From JADKCL01 sp046329055 (GTDB lineage: Bacteria; Bacteroidota; Bacteroidia; J057; JADKCL01), in contig JAXLVK010000027.1 of the NCBI GenBank assembly GCA_046329055.1, positions 1-64,000 on the forward strand: a DNA stretch of 64,000 bases, written 5' to 3'. The position numbers and the translations under genes were made by a program. Below are positions 55,274 through 63,541 of this stretch, in pieces (the stretch's first letter is position 1; every line of letters starts with the position of its first letter). Under the pieces are notes generated by a model that was given only the letters and a program-made list of their open reading frames with translations, did no database searches and had not been told where the DNA came from.

Positions 55274-55735
55274 CTACTCCGCCTCCCAAATTCGGTTCAC
55301 CTTCACCAGCCACAGTTCCCCACGGTTCGCGGTCATGTGGTTGAGATCGTCAGGGTACCCATCCGATCCGAACACCCCCTCCACGAAGACCACCTTGTCC
55401 CGGAACGCATCCAATTCCGCCTTCGGGCGAACGCATTCCGGATCCTTGGGCGGCAGCAGGCACACCAATGCGCCATCCCTCATCACAACCGCCGCATAGC
55501 CCTCGTAAGCGGATGTGATTCTCGGCTCCTTTTGGCTGCGCGTATCCCATACATACTTACCGCGCAGCGTCACCACCTCGCCGTAATGGGCGTTAGCGCT
55601 GTCCCGGGATTCGATGATTTTGGCTTCCTGGTTTTGGATTTCCATATTCTGGGATTCTGTTTGTGGCGAGCAGCCGATGAATGCGATGGCTACCGCGAGT
55701 AGGAGGGAGGTGAGTGGGGTGGAGGTGGGCTTCAT
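55274..55735 (-). CDS. small lipoprotein of unknown function
   Basis: 153 aa from ATG 55735: MKPTSTPLTSLLLAVAIAFI followed by the lipobox residues GC. The mature protein has an acidic/Gln-rich linker and a small beta domain (YGEVVTLRGKYVWDTRSQKE; AYEGYAAVVMRDGALVCLLP; DKVVFVEGVFGSDGYPDDLN). Its OB-like strand order is suggestive only. The start was chosen for the clean signal peptide. It lies at the downstream end of the toxin/immunity island and could be unrelated to it. Confidence 0.72.
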   Translation of the reverse strand: MKPTSTPLTSLLLAVAIAFIGCSPQTESQNMEIQNQEAKIIESRDSANAHYGEVVTLRGKYVWDTRSQKEPRITSAYEGYAAVVMRDGALVCLLPPKDPECVRPKAELDAFRDKVVFVEGVFGSDGYPDDLNHMTANRGELWLVKVNRIWEAE

Positions 55736-55830
55736 TGGAGGGGAAGATACGGCAATTTTCTGCGATTGCATTTTGATCCTTGAATGAATCGTATCGGAAA
55801 TGACCTTTTGGAACCCCTGCGTCATAGCAA

Positions 55831-56815
55831 TCACTTCCTCCGATACCGCGCCAAATCCGCGTTCGGGAACAACCTCCGCATATTGAGCTGAAACCGCGCA
55901 GGGCTGGGGAGCAGTTCATACTCCGCCGGGTCGGTGAGGTAGAATTGCCAGCGCGCCATGCCGCCATTCTCCAGGAGCAGCTCGATGTACTCGCGAAAGT
56001 CCACAGTGAGGCGGAAGGGCTCGTCCTCCTGCAGCGCGTAGAGCAGGGGTTTGCCGGCCTGTTCGTCAAATTTGATCAAGGTCTCACCATAAGGGCCATC
56101 CGAAAACAGACGCATCCCTGCAGTTTCCGGGGCATCCCAGCCCATTCTCTCATTGATGTCGTGGTCCCAGCGATGACGGTAGGCATAAATCGGAGACTTG
56201 CCTCCCATCATCTCATCGAAGCGGGATATGAGGAAATCAGCTTCGGAGATCGTTTGCCCTCCTGCCTTGTGGTGCCAGAGGAGCCTCAATTTTCCCGACC
56301 CTGCTGTAGAAAGCCAGCATGTCATCGTCCAGCAGGCCGTCGGACCGTACCATCCCTTCTGCAGCATAAAGTTGGGCACCCCAGGCCATCGTTCATATTG
56401 GGCTACTTGTACGCCCTCCTTCTTGCGGAGTCCGTCAACCATGCGGTCGAAGCGCTCGGCGTAGTTCCGTTGACTCGCAAGGACCTCAAAGTGATTTCCG
56501 GCCAGGTCAAATGCCGTCTGTGGCGGCACTTCCGTAGTGGAATCGGGAAAATCTCCTTGAAGTCTGCATGGAAGCCGTCGCGGATGACGGGGTGCGTGCA
56601 GGCATCGGGATCGTCGGTGAAATATCGCTCCCAAAGGTACACCCCCGGAATTTGAGCAGGTGCTCAAGGTAATTCCAAAACCGCAGGCTCAGCTTGAAAA
56701 GCCGGGAGGGTAGCGCAGAGTACACCTCGGGATTGTCATTGGGCTCCCGGAGGTCGAGGAGGATGTATTCAGGCCAACTGAACCCCCCAAAGATAGAGAC
56801 TCGATTTTCTCCCGT
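55831..56815 (-). pseudogene. truncated SUKH-like immunity protein remnant (paralogue of the 62.2-63.5 kb gene)
   Basis: Frames joined in order read YILLDLREPNDNPEV, LFKLSLRFWNYLEHLLKFRG, VYLWERYFTDDPDACTHPVI, LAGNHFEVLASQRNYAERFD, and after a shift KLRLLWHHKAGGQTISEADF to LLPSPARFQLNMRRLFPNAD. The segment LRFWNYLEHLLKFRGVYLWERYF matches ELSRYFETAFRFRGLYLWQKFF of the intact 440-aa protein at 62.2-63.5 kb. The N-terminal third of that protein has no counterpart here: a stop lies at about 56.82 kb with no start codon. At least two internal frame changes occur. I read it as a decayed or partly lost immunity gene. Confidence 0.6.
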
Positions 56816-56890
56816 TCAGATCCTCAGTACTTTTGTCATACAAAAATCCCAAGAATACTTCGGAATAATCTATTGTCGAATTTGATGTTG

Positions 56891-57308
56891 TCATTCCGAA
56901 ACCATGAAATCAAGGTCGTAGAAAATGCTGATATTCAACGTTTTTCCGCTATCCATCTGCTTTGCAGTCAGTGCAATGCTTGGTTGGTTTTCCCCATTGA
57001 AAGAATTCGATATTGCTGTTGGATAACTTGATTCCTGTGTCTTTTCGAAACGTTCCAATATCCCTGGCAATTTGTCGGGAAAATCCAATGGTGGAATATG
57101 AACGCAAATCTGATTCCATTTCTGTCCGAATATTATTCAGTAGCCCAAGAATTTCTTGGGTTATCATAAGGTGATATTGTTTTCGAGGTCCCGAACTAAT
57201 TAACGCAAACGCCTTCGCTTTGGCCAAATTTGGCAGTGATTCTTGATTCAAAATCGGCAGCAGTTGAATATCGTTCAGGATTGATGTTCTGGGCTTTTGC
57301 AAGCACAT
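56891..57308 (-). pseudogene. AT-rich degenerate coding remnant after toxin cassette 1
   Basis: Two overlapping frames look partly protein-like. One is open from 57308 to 56949 (NLAKAKAFALISSGPRKQYH, QEILGLLNNIRTEMESD). The other is open from about 57120 to 56891 (WNQICVHIPPLDFPDKLPGI, FNGENQPSIALTAKQMDSGK, ISIFYDLDFMVSE). A single shift near 57.12 kb would join them. The position, between a toxin cassette and a SUKH remnant, suggests a broken immunity or toxin gene, but no family is recognisable. The sequence is strikingly AT-rich. Confidence 0.35.
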
Positions 57309-57660
57309 CTGCTTGAAATCCTAACTTTGCCCTATCGGGAGTGAACCCATTATCCTGCGCCAACTGCAGCAACCTTGCCCTCGTCGCGGTATTGAACATC
57401 GGCTTCTCCTTCCCGGTGAAGTTCGGCAGCGGCAGGTCCGCATTCCCAAAAGTCGCCTCATAGACCGCGTTCGGCTCCCTCTTCCAGTCAGAGTTGTCGC
57501 CCTTGCTCCCCACAGGGACGTAGAAGCCAGCTTTCCACTCCAGCCGCTTCGCGTAATAGCTTGGGCGGGGCTTGATCGTGTTGGCGAACCGACCAAAAGT
57601 GTATTCCACCGCTTTGTCCATCCTCCAAGATAAGCCCTCACCCACCACAATTCCTACCAC
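57196..57660 (-). CDS. orphan toxin-tip-like cassette 1
   Basis: 154 codons from GTG 57660: VGIVVGEGLSWRMDKAVEYT, then YYAKRLEWKAGFYVPVGSKG and ATRARLLQLAQDNGFTPDRA to the stop at 57196. Two features link it to the other cassettes. The VGIVVGxGLSW opening is shared with cassette 2 at the DNA level, and YAKR plus the helical C-terminal half (LLQLAQDNGFTPDRAKLGFQ) resemble cassette 3. In polymorphic toxins, short promoterless tips like this are silent spares that can replace the tip of a full-length toxin. No catalytic motif is recognisable. The SUKH-1 gene precedes it. Confidence 0.55.
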   Translation of the reverse strand: MVGIVVGEGLSWRMDKAVEYTFGRFANTIKPRPSYYAKRLEWKAGFYVPVGSKGDNSDWKREPNAVYEATFGNADLPLPNFTGKEKPMFNTATRARLLQLAQDNGFTPDRAKLGFQADVLAKAQNINPERYSTAADFESRITAKFGQSEGVCVN

Positions 57661-57700
57661 TCCGTCCCCGGTAGGATCTCATCCACCATCGCCTGGGGCT
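57624..57700. repeat. cassette junction repeat, copy 1
   Basis: About 76 bp that recur at 62111-62187 with about seven differences. On the minus strand it runs from GGCGATGGTGGATGAGATCC through GTGGTAGGAATTGTGGTGGG to the TTATCTTGG that encodes the LSW of the toxin tip. It starts outside the toxin frame: the frame upstream has a stop (GGA TGA GAT CCT) in both copies. It therefore behaves like a shared recombination end rather than an ordinary coding start. Confidence 0.85.
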
Positions 57701-57799
57701 ACTTCACCAACCTCCGTCTAGCTATTTCCATAGGACTCACGGAGATCTTCAATTACAGGTTTCGCATCCTACACCCAAGAATTCGTAAAAATTGACCGA

Positions 57800-58501
57800 T
57801 CAAACTCCCAATGAACTCCGTCTTTCATATTCTTCTGGGGTGCTGGTAAAAAGCGACACCTTCTGATCCATGAACTCTTGGATATTGTCAGAGACCCAAA
57901 CCCAATTGGCTCCAGTGAATGCGGAACGATTTGTGAAATGTCTTTTTGCAAACCAATTCTTATTTGCCAAAACCTTCCCTGCTTGATCCAATCCGTAGTA
58001 GTTATCAGATCGGCCGTCGTATTCGTAAGCGAAAACCAAGTAATCAAGTGGATTGGACGGGTTGTTGGGGTAGTTGAATTCGAGAATGTCATCCCAAATT
58101 GAAATGTCTGGACTCGTTCCTAAGAAGATGATATTCGGCAAATAGTCAAGAGCAACCGAAATTTGAAAGGAGCCAAAGTCGGTGATCCATTGCTTGATCT
58201 CTATCGGTAGGCTTTGACCAATATTGGTCTCAATATCCTCTAGCCATCCATCCAGAGGTGGATTCAAGAATGAAACGTTCGGAAGCTGTCTCAATTCCTC
58301 TGCATTGTACACGTTCACTACCTTTTTGCAAGAAATATACTTGAAATAGCATTCCATAAGTTCTTGGGCTAACCTGGTTACAAAGAGCGCTTTGCATTTT
58401 GCCCCATCAATGCATTCGCGTTTCCCCTTTGCATTGATATTTTTTGTGGGTCCATTGAGCTTAAATCCCGATTCCCAAGGAGACACGACCATCAACTTCA
58501 A
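57800..58501 (-). CDS. SMI1/KNR4 (SUKH-1) family immunity-type protein
   Basis: 233 aa. The C-terminal 145 residues show the SUKH pattern: WLEDIETNIGQSLPIEIKQW, DFGSFQISVALDYLPNIIFL, DYLVFAYEYDGRSDNYYGLD, and WVWVSDNIQEFMDQKV near the end. SUKH proteins are typically immunity partners that neutralise nuclease or other polymorphic toxin tips. The first 85 residues (KGKRECIDGAKCKALFVTRL) precede the domain and are atypical, so the true start may be internal or the segment may be a leftover of another gene. It lies between the LRR gene and toxin cassette 1. The composition is AT-rich. Confidence 0.72.
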   Translation of the reverse strand: MKLMVVSPWESGFKLNGPTKNINAKGKRECIDGAKCKALFVTRLAQELMECYFKYISCKKVVNVYNAEELRQLPNVSFLNPPLDGWLEDIETNIGQSLPIEIKQWITDFGSFQISVALDYLPNIIFLGTSPDISIWDDILEFNYPNNPSNPLDYLVFAYEYDGRSDNYYGLDQAGKVLANKNWFAKRHFTNRSAFTGANWVWVSDNIQEFMDQKVSLFTSTPEEYERRSSLGV

Positions 58502-58625
58502 TTCCTCTGCCTATGCTCCCGGGCCCTGCCGAATTGTCACGTGGCTGAGCATGTCAAAGCCTGATACTGCTGGCAGCAAATCTCCAAGGAAGAATGTTTT
58601 CGTTTAAAAGGAACTCTTGGAAAAA

Positions 58626-59954
58626 TCAAATATTCAAATCCTTAAAGTGGCGTTTCAACTTCATTTTTTGAACTACGGGGATAGGATTATCCTCAAGGTC
58701 TATTTCCACTTTTCGAGGCAGAGAAAAAAACGCTTGAGGAATATCCACGATTCCGCAAGAGCTGAACGTCACACTTTTGAGGTTTCTGAGGCCAGACCAA
58801 GGCCCGGCAAGAGATGTAATGTGGCAATCCAAGAAACTTATTGTTTCTAACTGTTGGAGATCGAACAGGACCTGTGGCAATTCGGAGAAACCTCCAACTG
58901 ACTCGAGATGCAAGGATTTCAAACTCGAAAACCGCCTAAGGTCGAAACTGGATTCAATCTCAAGTTTGATCATGGACAACCCACAAACGGTTTCAACTGC
59001 AGGCCCGATTTGGTTGAGCAACGCAGTGGCATGGCCCTTTGAGATCGTTATTGAACGAAGTCCCAGCGGAAATAATGGAGCCAAGCGATTCCATTGATCG
59101 CTGTCAAGCTTTACATCGTGAATGATGGGCAATTTTACCGGATATATTGCGACATGGTTGCCTTGGATAGTCAGATTCTCAATTGCCTTCATACGCTCAA
59201 GAAAGGAAAAATCCTCGATTTGGTTTCCATCCAGGAACAAGAACTTCCATTCCATCTGTACCTCTTCAACAGGCAGAGGGATCCGCTTCAAGTTGTTGTT
59301 TGACAATTGGAGCCTTTTGAGGGATGGTTGGGCGAAGAGCCAGGAAGGCACTGTTTCAAGTTCATTCTCACTAAGGTCAAGAACCTCAAGCTGCAGTGCA
59401 GACCAAGTAGCTGGAACGATTCGAATCTTATTCTTGGACAATTCCAACTTCCGAAGGTCACCAAGTCTCAAAATAGAATCCGAAACCTCCTCGATTCCAG
59501 AATTGATGCATCTGATGCACCAGAGTCTGGGCATGTTACGCACGTTCAGGATAGGATCCGCAGGCTTTTGGTCGGAGAGACTTAGATACACAAGATTCGG
59601 TAAAAGGTAGGCTGTATCCATCAACGAATCCAGGTCCACCTTCAGCCTGAAAGAGATCATCGGCTTCGTAAAGAGAAATTCCAAATGCTCGTCGGGCCAA
59701 TATTCCCAAGCCTCCAATTGCGCATGCGTTTGAATCATGTTCTCGCGTTCCTCTTGTTCCTGCCACCAAGGAAGATACATCCATTCAGTATCGTGGAGCT
59801 TATATTCATCGGACCGTATGAGCTCCGTCAACGCGACAAAGTCCGCGATCAAAGCAGCCCTCAGTTCCGCACGCGGCAGGCCATGAAGATGTTCAAGAAT
59901 TCGCTGCACATCTCCCGTGCGCAGGATGTCAAGTGTTTCGGTATCAGTGATCAT
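58626..59954 (-). CDS. leucine-rich-repeat protein
   Basis: 442 aa with no signal peptide. The first 100 residues (ITDTETLDILRTGDVQRILE; EWMYLPWWQEQEEREN) precede about 12 leucine-rich repeats (LRKLELSKNKIRIVPATWSA, LEVLDLSENELETVPSWLFA, LKRLQLSNNNLKRIPLPVEE, LKSVTFSSCGIVDIPQAFFS). A cytoplasmic binding scaffold is likely. Its place inside a run of SUKH genes and toxin cassettes makes an immunity or effector-associated role possible, but LRR proteins have many roles. It is AT-rich relative to housekeeping genes in the window. Confidence 0.78.
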   Translation of the reverse strand: MITDTETLDILRTGDVQRILEHLHGLPRAELRAALIADFVALTELIRSDEYKLHDTEWMYLPWWQEQEERENMIQTHAQLEAWEYWPDEHLEFLFTKPMISFRLKVDLDSLMDTAYLLPNLVYLSLSDQKPADPILNVRNMPRLWCIRCINSGIEEVSDSILRLGDLRKLELSKNKIRIVPATWSALQLEVLDLSENELETVPSWLFAQPSLKRLQLSNNNLKRIPLPVEEVQMEWKFLFLDGNQIEDFSFLERMKAIENLTIQGNHVAIYPVKLPIIHDVKLDSDQWNRLAPLFPLGLRSITISKGHATALLNQIGPAVETVCGLSMIKLEIESSFDLRRFSSLKSLHLESVGGFSELPQVLFDLQQLETISFLDCHITSLAGPWSGLRNLKSVTFSSCGIVDIPQAFFSLPRKVEIDLEDNPIPVVQKMKLKRHFKDLNI

Positions 59955-60082
59955 TGACGTGACCTATTTCATTTCTTGCTTCCCCGCCAAATTACGCAAA
60001 CCCACGAGAAATCCACGCCGACAGCCATCCCAATGAAGGCAGCCATCCCAACCATATTCAGACAGCCACATGCCGATGCCCC

Positions 60083-61441
60083 TCACAACCCCGCCGGATC
60101 CGGATACAGCGACATGTCCGCGTCCGGGAAATACTCCCGCATCTGCTGGTGGAACTGCAAATACCGCTGATCGCCCCCGGAGGGCTTGAATACCAGGAAA
60201 TAGTTCCACCAATACAGCCCCCGCGTGTTCAGCAACTGCGTGAAAAGCCAGTCAAAGTCGTCGGTGATGTGGTAGGTCGCATAGTCATCCGCTTCCAGGT
60301 ACAAAAGGTGGAATGAGCAGAGCCCATCGCCCTCGAACTCCACGAGCATGTCATTGTACTGATCGGTGTAGAAGACGTACTTGCCCACGAGGTGCGGTTC
60401 GTCCTCGGGGGAGAGGCCGTAATATTCTGGAGCGTGGCCTTTGGGGAAGATTTCCTCATGCAGACGCGGAAAATTGAACCAGCCCTTCACTGAGCCATCC
60501 ACCTTCCAGCAGACCTCCAACTTCTGCGTCATGGTGTAAAAGGCTTCAAAGGGATCGCAGAACTTCACATCATTCACTAGCTGATGGTACCAGACCGTGA
60601 GTGGCAAGTCCTGGAAAATCTCAACATCGGCTTTGGGGTGCCACCTTTGGAAGGTTGTGCTAGCGGGCATCTTCGCAAATGCCTCCAATGTCCGACGCTT
60701 GAACGCCAATCGCCCATCCCGAACGATGCAACTTTCGGCAGGATCACATCGCTCACGGTGCCGGAATGGGGAGAGGTCGGTTCCTGGAAAGAGGCGCTCC
60801 ACCTTCTCGAAAAACCCAAGATACCGGAACCGCTCCATCTGCTCGGGAAAATCCTCGGTGAGGTGCAGCGCAAACTCCGAGATGCCCCGCACCCGCATGG
60901 CGAGATCGAGGAATTCCTCGAGTTTCACCGTCAGCCGGAGCGGAGGCTTGCGGTCGTTCATGTAGAGGTAAAGGCTATGTGTATCTCCCTCAAACCTGAC
61001 CATGAGCCAAATCCATCGCACACTTAGGCTGCCAATCACCATATAGCCATGATCCTTCATCAATCCTTGCAAATAGGCAAGGTCGGCCTTTTCGGCTTCG
61101 CTATCACTTGGGCTTTGATTTTCAACGATGTCTAGGTACATGCAGATTGAAAAAATGCCCTTCATGTCCAGATTCCCTCCATACGAGAAGACCTGTGGAG
61201 GCTCATCGAGGACCAACTGCCAAGAAAACCGGAATGCAGACAACTCTTCAACCAAAAGGCTAAGTAAATCAGTTGGTATTGGGCCAAATCGATCCTCAAT
61301 TCGTTTTACCAGATTATCCTCTTCTTCGTCCTTGCTAGTTTCAGACGCTCTCGCCGGACGGAAGGAGTCTTCACCCAATGATTTCAGCAGCCCCTTTAAT
61401 TCGGAACCGATAAATGCCATTTTAGAGCTCCATTCTTTCAT
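60083..61441 (-). CDS. tandem SUKH-like immunity candidate B
   Basis: 452 aa in which two similar halves can be seen. The first ends in WIWLMVRFEGDTHSLYLYMN, MRVRGISEFALHLTEDFPEQ and VERLFPGTDLSPFRH. The second ends in VEFEGDGLCSFHLLYLEADD, LNTRGLYWWNYFLVFKPSGG and MREYFPDADMSLYPDP. The repeated 'RG-xx-WxxYFL... FPDADLS' ending is also found in the 62.2 kb gene and the 55.8 kb remnant. The fold assignment to the SUKH/SMI1 superfamily is inferred from strand pattern and context. The start ATG overlaps the stop of toxin cassette 2 by 4 bp, the standard toxin-then-immunity order. Confidence 0.65.
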   Translation of the reverse strand: MKEWSSKMAFIGSELKGLLKSLGEDSFRPARASETSKDEEEDNLVKRIEDRFGPIPTDLLSLLVEELSAFRFSWQLVLDEPPQVFSYGGNLDMKGIFSICMYLDIVENQSPSDSEAEKADLAYLQGLMKDHGYMVIGSLSVRWIWLMVRFEGDTHSLYLYMNDRKPPLRLTVKLEEFLDLAMRVRGISEFALHLTEDFPEQMERFRYLGFFEKVERLFPGTDLSPFRHRERCDPAESCIVRDGRLAFKRRTLEAFAKMPASTTFQRWHPKADVEIFQDLPLTVWYHQLVNDVKFCDPFEAFYTMTQKLEVCWKVDGSVKGWFNFPRLHEEIFPKGHAPEYYGLSPEDEPHLVGKYVFYTDQYNDMLVEFEGDGLCSFHLLYLEADDYATYHITDDFDWLFTQLLNTRGLYWWNYFLVFKPSGGDQRYLQFHQQMREYFPDADMSLYPDPAGL

Positions 61442-62148
61442 TTTATTGTAATTTTACCCTTTCTTATTAACATATCAAGCGCTTCTGGCAGGTCTCCAAA
61501 GTTTTGGGAACTGAGCCCATATTCCGGCAGCATAGATAGTCTCGCCTTTTCCTGAATACTACCATACATTCGAAGTCGAAACTTTTCAACCCGATTTCCG
61601 AAGTCCTCGATTGTTTCGTAGTTGTGCCTAGTAAGGATTTGGTGTATGATGGGCCGCTTGGCCTTGTTCTCGAGCATAAGTTTTCCCTCTGGAGTCGAAG
61701 AACTCGCCATCGCCAGCAAATCCTCCTGATTCACCGTCCCCGTGCTCGGTATGACCGGTGTTTGCCAGTTGGGCTATTCGTTCTCGATCACCAGCTTGGG
61801 CACCGGTTCGAAGCTGTCCCGCTTCCACCTGTTACCCTCTTTCTTGTAGCTCCAGGACGTGAAGGTCATGTACCTGGCAAACATCTCGGACTTGATGCCC
61901 CTACCATAGAATGCCGCAGGCACATGGTATTGCTTCTTATTTCGGGAGTTGTTCCGGTCTGAATCGTACAGCCCAGATGGCCAGTACTTTATATCGCCCC
62001 GCATCCCTGCCACTCGATATCCGAGCGCCTCGTCCTTTTTGATGAACTTCTTGATCCCCTCCTCGAATTTCTTCAAGTGGGTGTAGTTGTTGGAGAGGGT
62101 GCGAACCATTTCCCAAGATAAGCCCGGACCCACCACAATTCCTACCAC
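61438..62148 (-). CDS. orphan toxin-tip-like cassette 2 (in-frame TAG at 61774-61776)
   Basis: From GTG 62148 the frame reads VGIVVGPGLSWEMVRTLSNN, YRVAGMRGDIKYWPSGLYDS, AAFYGRGIKSEMFARYMTFT and FEPVPKLVIENE, then a TAG. The same frame continues PNWQTPVIPSTGTVNQEDLL, MASSSTPEGKLMLENKAKRP and HQILTRHNYETIEDFGNRVE to TAA at 61438. The part after the stop resembles the end of cassettes 1 and 3, so I treat both parts as one cassette with an internal stop. The alternative is two adjacent short genes. The end overlaps the start of the SUKH-like gene B. The enzymatic activity is unknown. Confidence 0.5.
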
Positions 62149-62187
62149 TCCGTCCCTAGTAGGATCTCATCCGTCATCGCCTGGGGC
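62111..62187. repeat. cassette junction repeat, copy 2
   Basis: The second copy of the roughly 76-bp junction sequence described at 57624-57700. It begins directly after the stop codon of the SUKH-like gene C (TAG at 62189-62191) and runs into the VGIVVG opening of toxin cassette 2. The differences from copy 1 are scattered doublets (GG/TC, TA/CG, GT/AC). Confidence 0.85.
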
Positions 62188-62188
62188 C

Positions 62189-63511
62189 CTACGAATGAAA
62201 CTGAAATCCCTCCGTATCAATATCTGGAAACACCTCCTTCAGCGGCCCCTCGAATGGATGGAATTTCAAGTCCAACCACTTCGGCGCCAGATGATACGCC
62301 CAAAATGACATCCCACAGGTCGCGATCAACTTGTCCACGAAGGCAGGGAAGGGCACCGGGTAGGCATTGATTTCATCCACATCGTACATGATCTCCATAT
62401 GCAGCCGTCCATGCTCATCCGGCACAAGCAATACCTGACAGTAAGCCTCCCAATACATCGTGCGGTCTTTGAAAAAGCGTTGGTACATCTCGCTCCTTTC
62501 CTCATCCTTCCCAAACCCGAAAAACTTGAAGGTGCAGAAATCCCAATCTACGTTCTTGGCGCGGGACTCTTTTGGGCCACCGAACATTTCATCCAGGCCA
62601 AAGAAGGTAAAAGTGCCGCCCGTCTTTGTACCATCTTTGAGGGTGAATTCCCAGTCTTTCTTTGTCGTTCCAGCCGAGACAAAATAAGCCAGCAACTCGG
62701 GATCGAATTGCAGCCCATGGGATTGGATCACTTTGTTGATGGCTTGCAAGGAACTACCGTAATTCGATTCGCCGTCATTGATATCAGCTCCAAGGTCGGA
62801 GAGCCGATCATCCATGCCATTGATCTGCTCTTCATAATTCCTGTCCCTTGAGATAAGCAAATATGCCGGTACAGGTAAATCCTCTACATAATCAGCAAGG
62901 TCAGGAAAGAGCCTAGGTATCTGCAAATGGTGGATGAGGATCAAATTCTCCGGCAGTTGAGTGCCTTCCACAAGGAAAAACTTCTGCCAGAGGTATAGGC
63001 CTCGAAATCGAAATGCGGTCTCGAAGTACCTGGAGAGTTCCAATATGAGCGGAAATGCGCCTGTATTGAACAACCATAAGTAGAGTGTTTCATTCGCAGG
63101 GTCTAGCAATACAGCATTTCCCAAGCCCAAGTCATCGATCATTAGGAACTGATCAAAACGAGCATCCCAGCCCCTGTTTTTCTTCTTGCTCCACAGGAGG
63201 TTCTCATAGCCCTTTCCGTAGGGTTTCATACCCGTCTCAGGGTCGCCTTCCAGCAAGCGCTCCACACCCGGAAAGCGAATCTGCCCACAGGCGTTGAGTC
63301 CCAACCACTCCGGGTCTCCCCAACGCCACTCAATCCGAAATCCCACTTGGTTCTGTAAAAAGGGCAGAAGTGTATTTTGGTTCCCACCCGGGATTTTCAT
63401 GAACAACCGACTGATTGTATCATTGCTCTCAGCGGGAAACTCATCGCCCCACCAATGTTGCATTCCATAAATGAAGACCGATTTTTTGATAGATTCAATG
63501 ACATCTTTCAT
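62189..63511 (-). CDS. tandem SUKH-like immunity candidate C
   Basis: An intact 440-aa protein starting MKDVIESIKKSVFIYGMQHW. The first half includes NAVLLDPANETLYLWLFNTG, ELSRYFETAFRFRGLYLWQK and FFLVEGTQLPENL, ending near IPRLFPDLADYVE. The second half includes TFTFFGLDEMFGG, KDRTMYWEAYCQVLLVPDEH and PLKEVFPDIDTEGFQFHS. The two halves share the 'YWxx-F/LL ... FPDxD' end pattern with genes B and A. There is no signal peptide, consistent with a cytoplasmic immunity protein. It starts 30 bp after the stop of toxin cassette 3, whose product it probably neutralises. Confidence 0.65.
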   Translation of the reverse strand: MKDVIESIKKSVFIYGMQHWWGDEFPAESNDTISRLFMKIPGGNQNTLLPFLQNQVGFRIEWRWGDPEWLGLNACGQIRFPGVERLLEGDPETGMKPYGKGYENLLWSKKKNRGWDARFDQFLMIDDLGLGNAVLLDPANETLYLWLFNTGAFPLILELSRYFETAFRFRGLYLWQKFFLVEGTQLPENLILIHHLQIPRLFPDLADYVEDLPVPAYLLISRDRNYEEQINGMDDRLSDLGADINDGESNYGSSLQAINKVIQSHGLQFDPELLAYFVSAGTTKKDWEFTLKDGTKTGGTFTFFGLDEMFGGPKESRAKNVDWDFCTFKFFGFGKDEERSEMYQRFFKDRTMYWEAYCQVLLVPDEHGRLHMEIMYDVDEINAYPVPFPAFVDKLIATCGMSFWAYHLAPKWLDLKFHPFEGPLKEVFPDIDTEGFQFHS

Positions 63512-63541
63512 AACCTTGTGCTAGATTTTTAAGTAGGTTTC

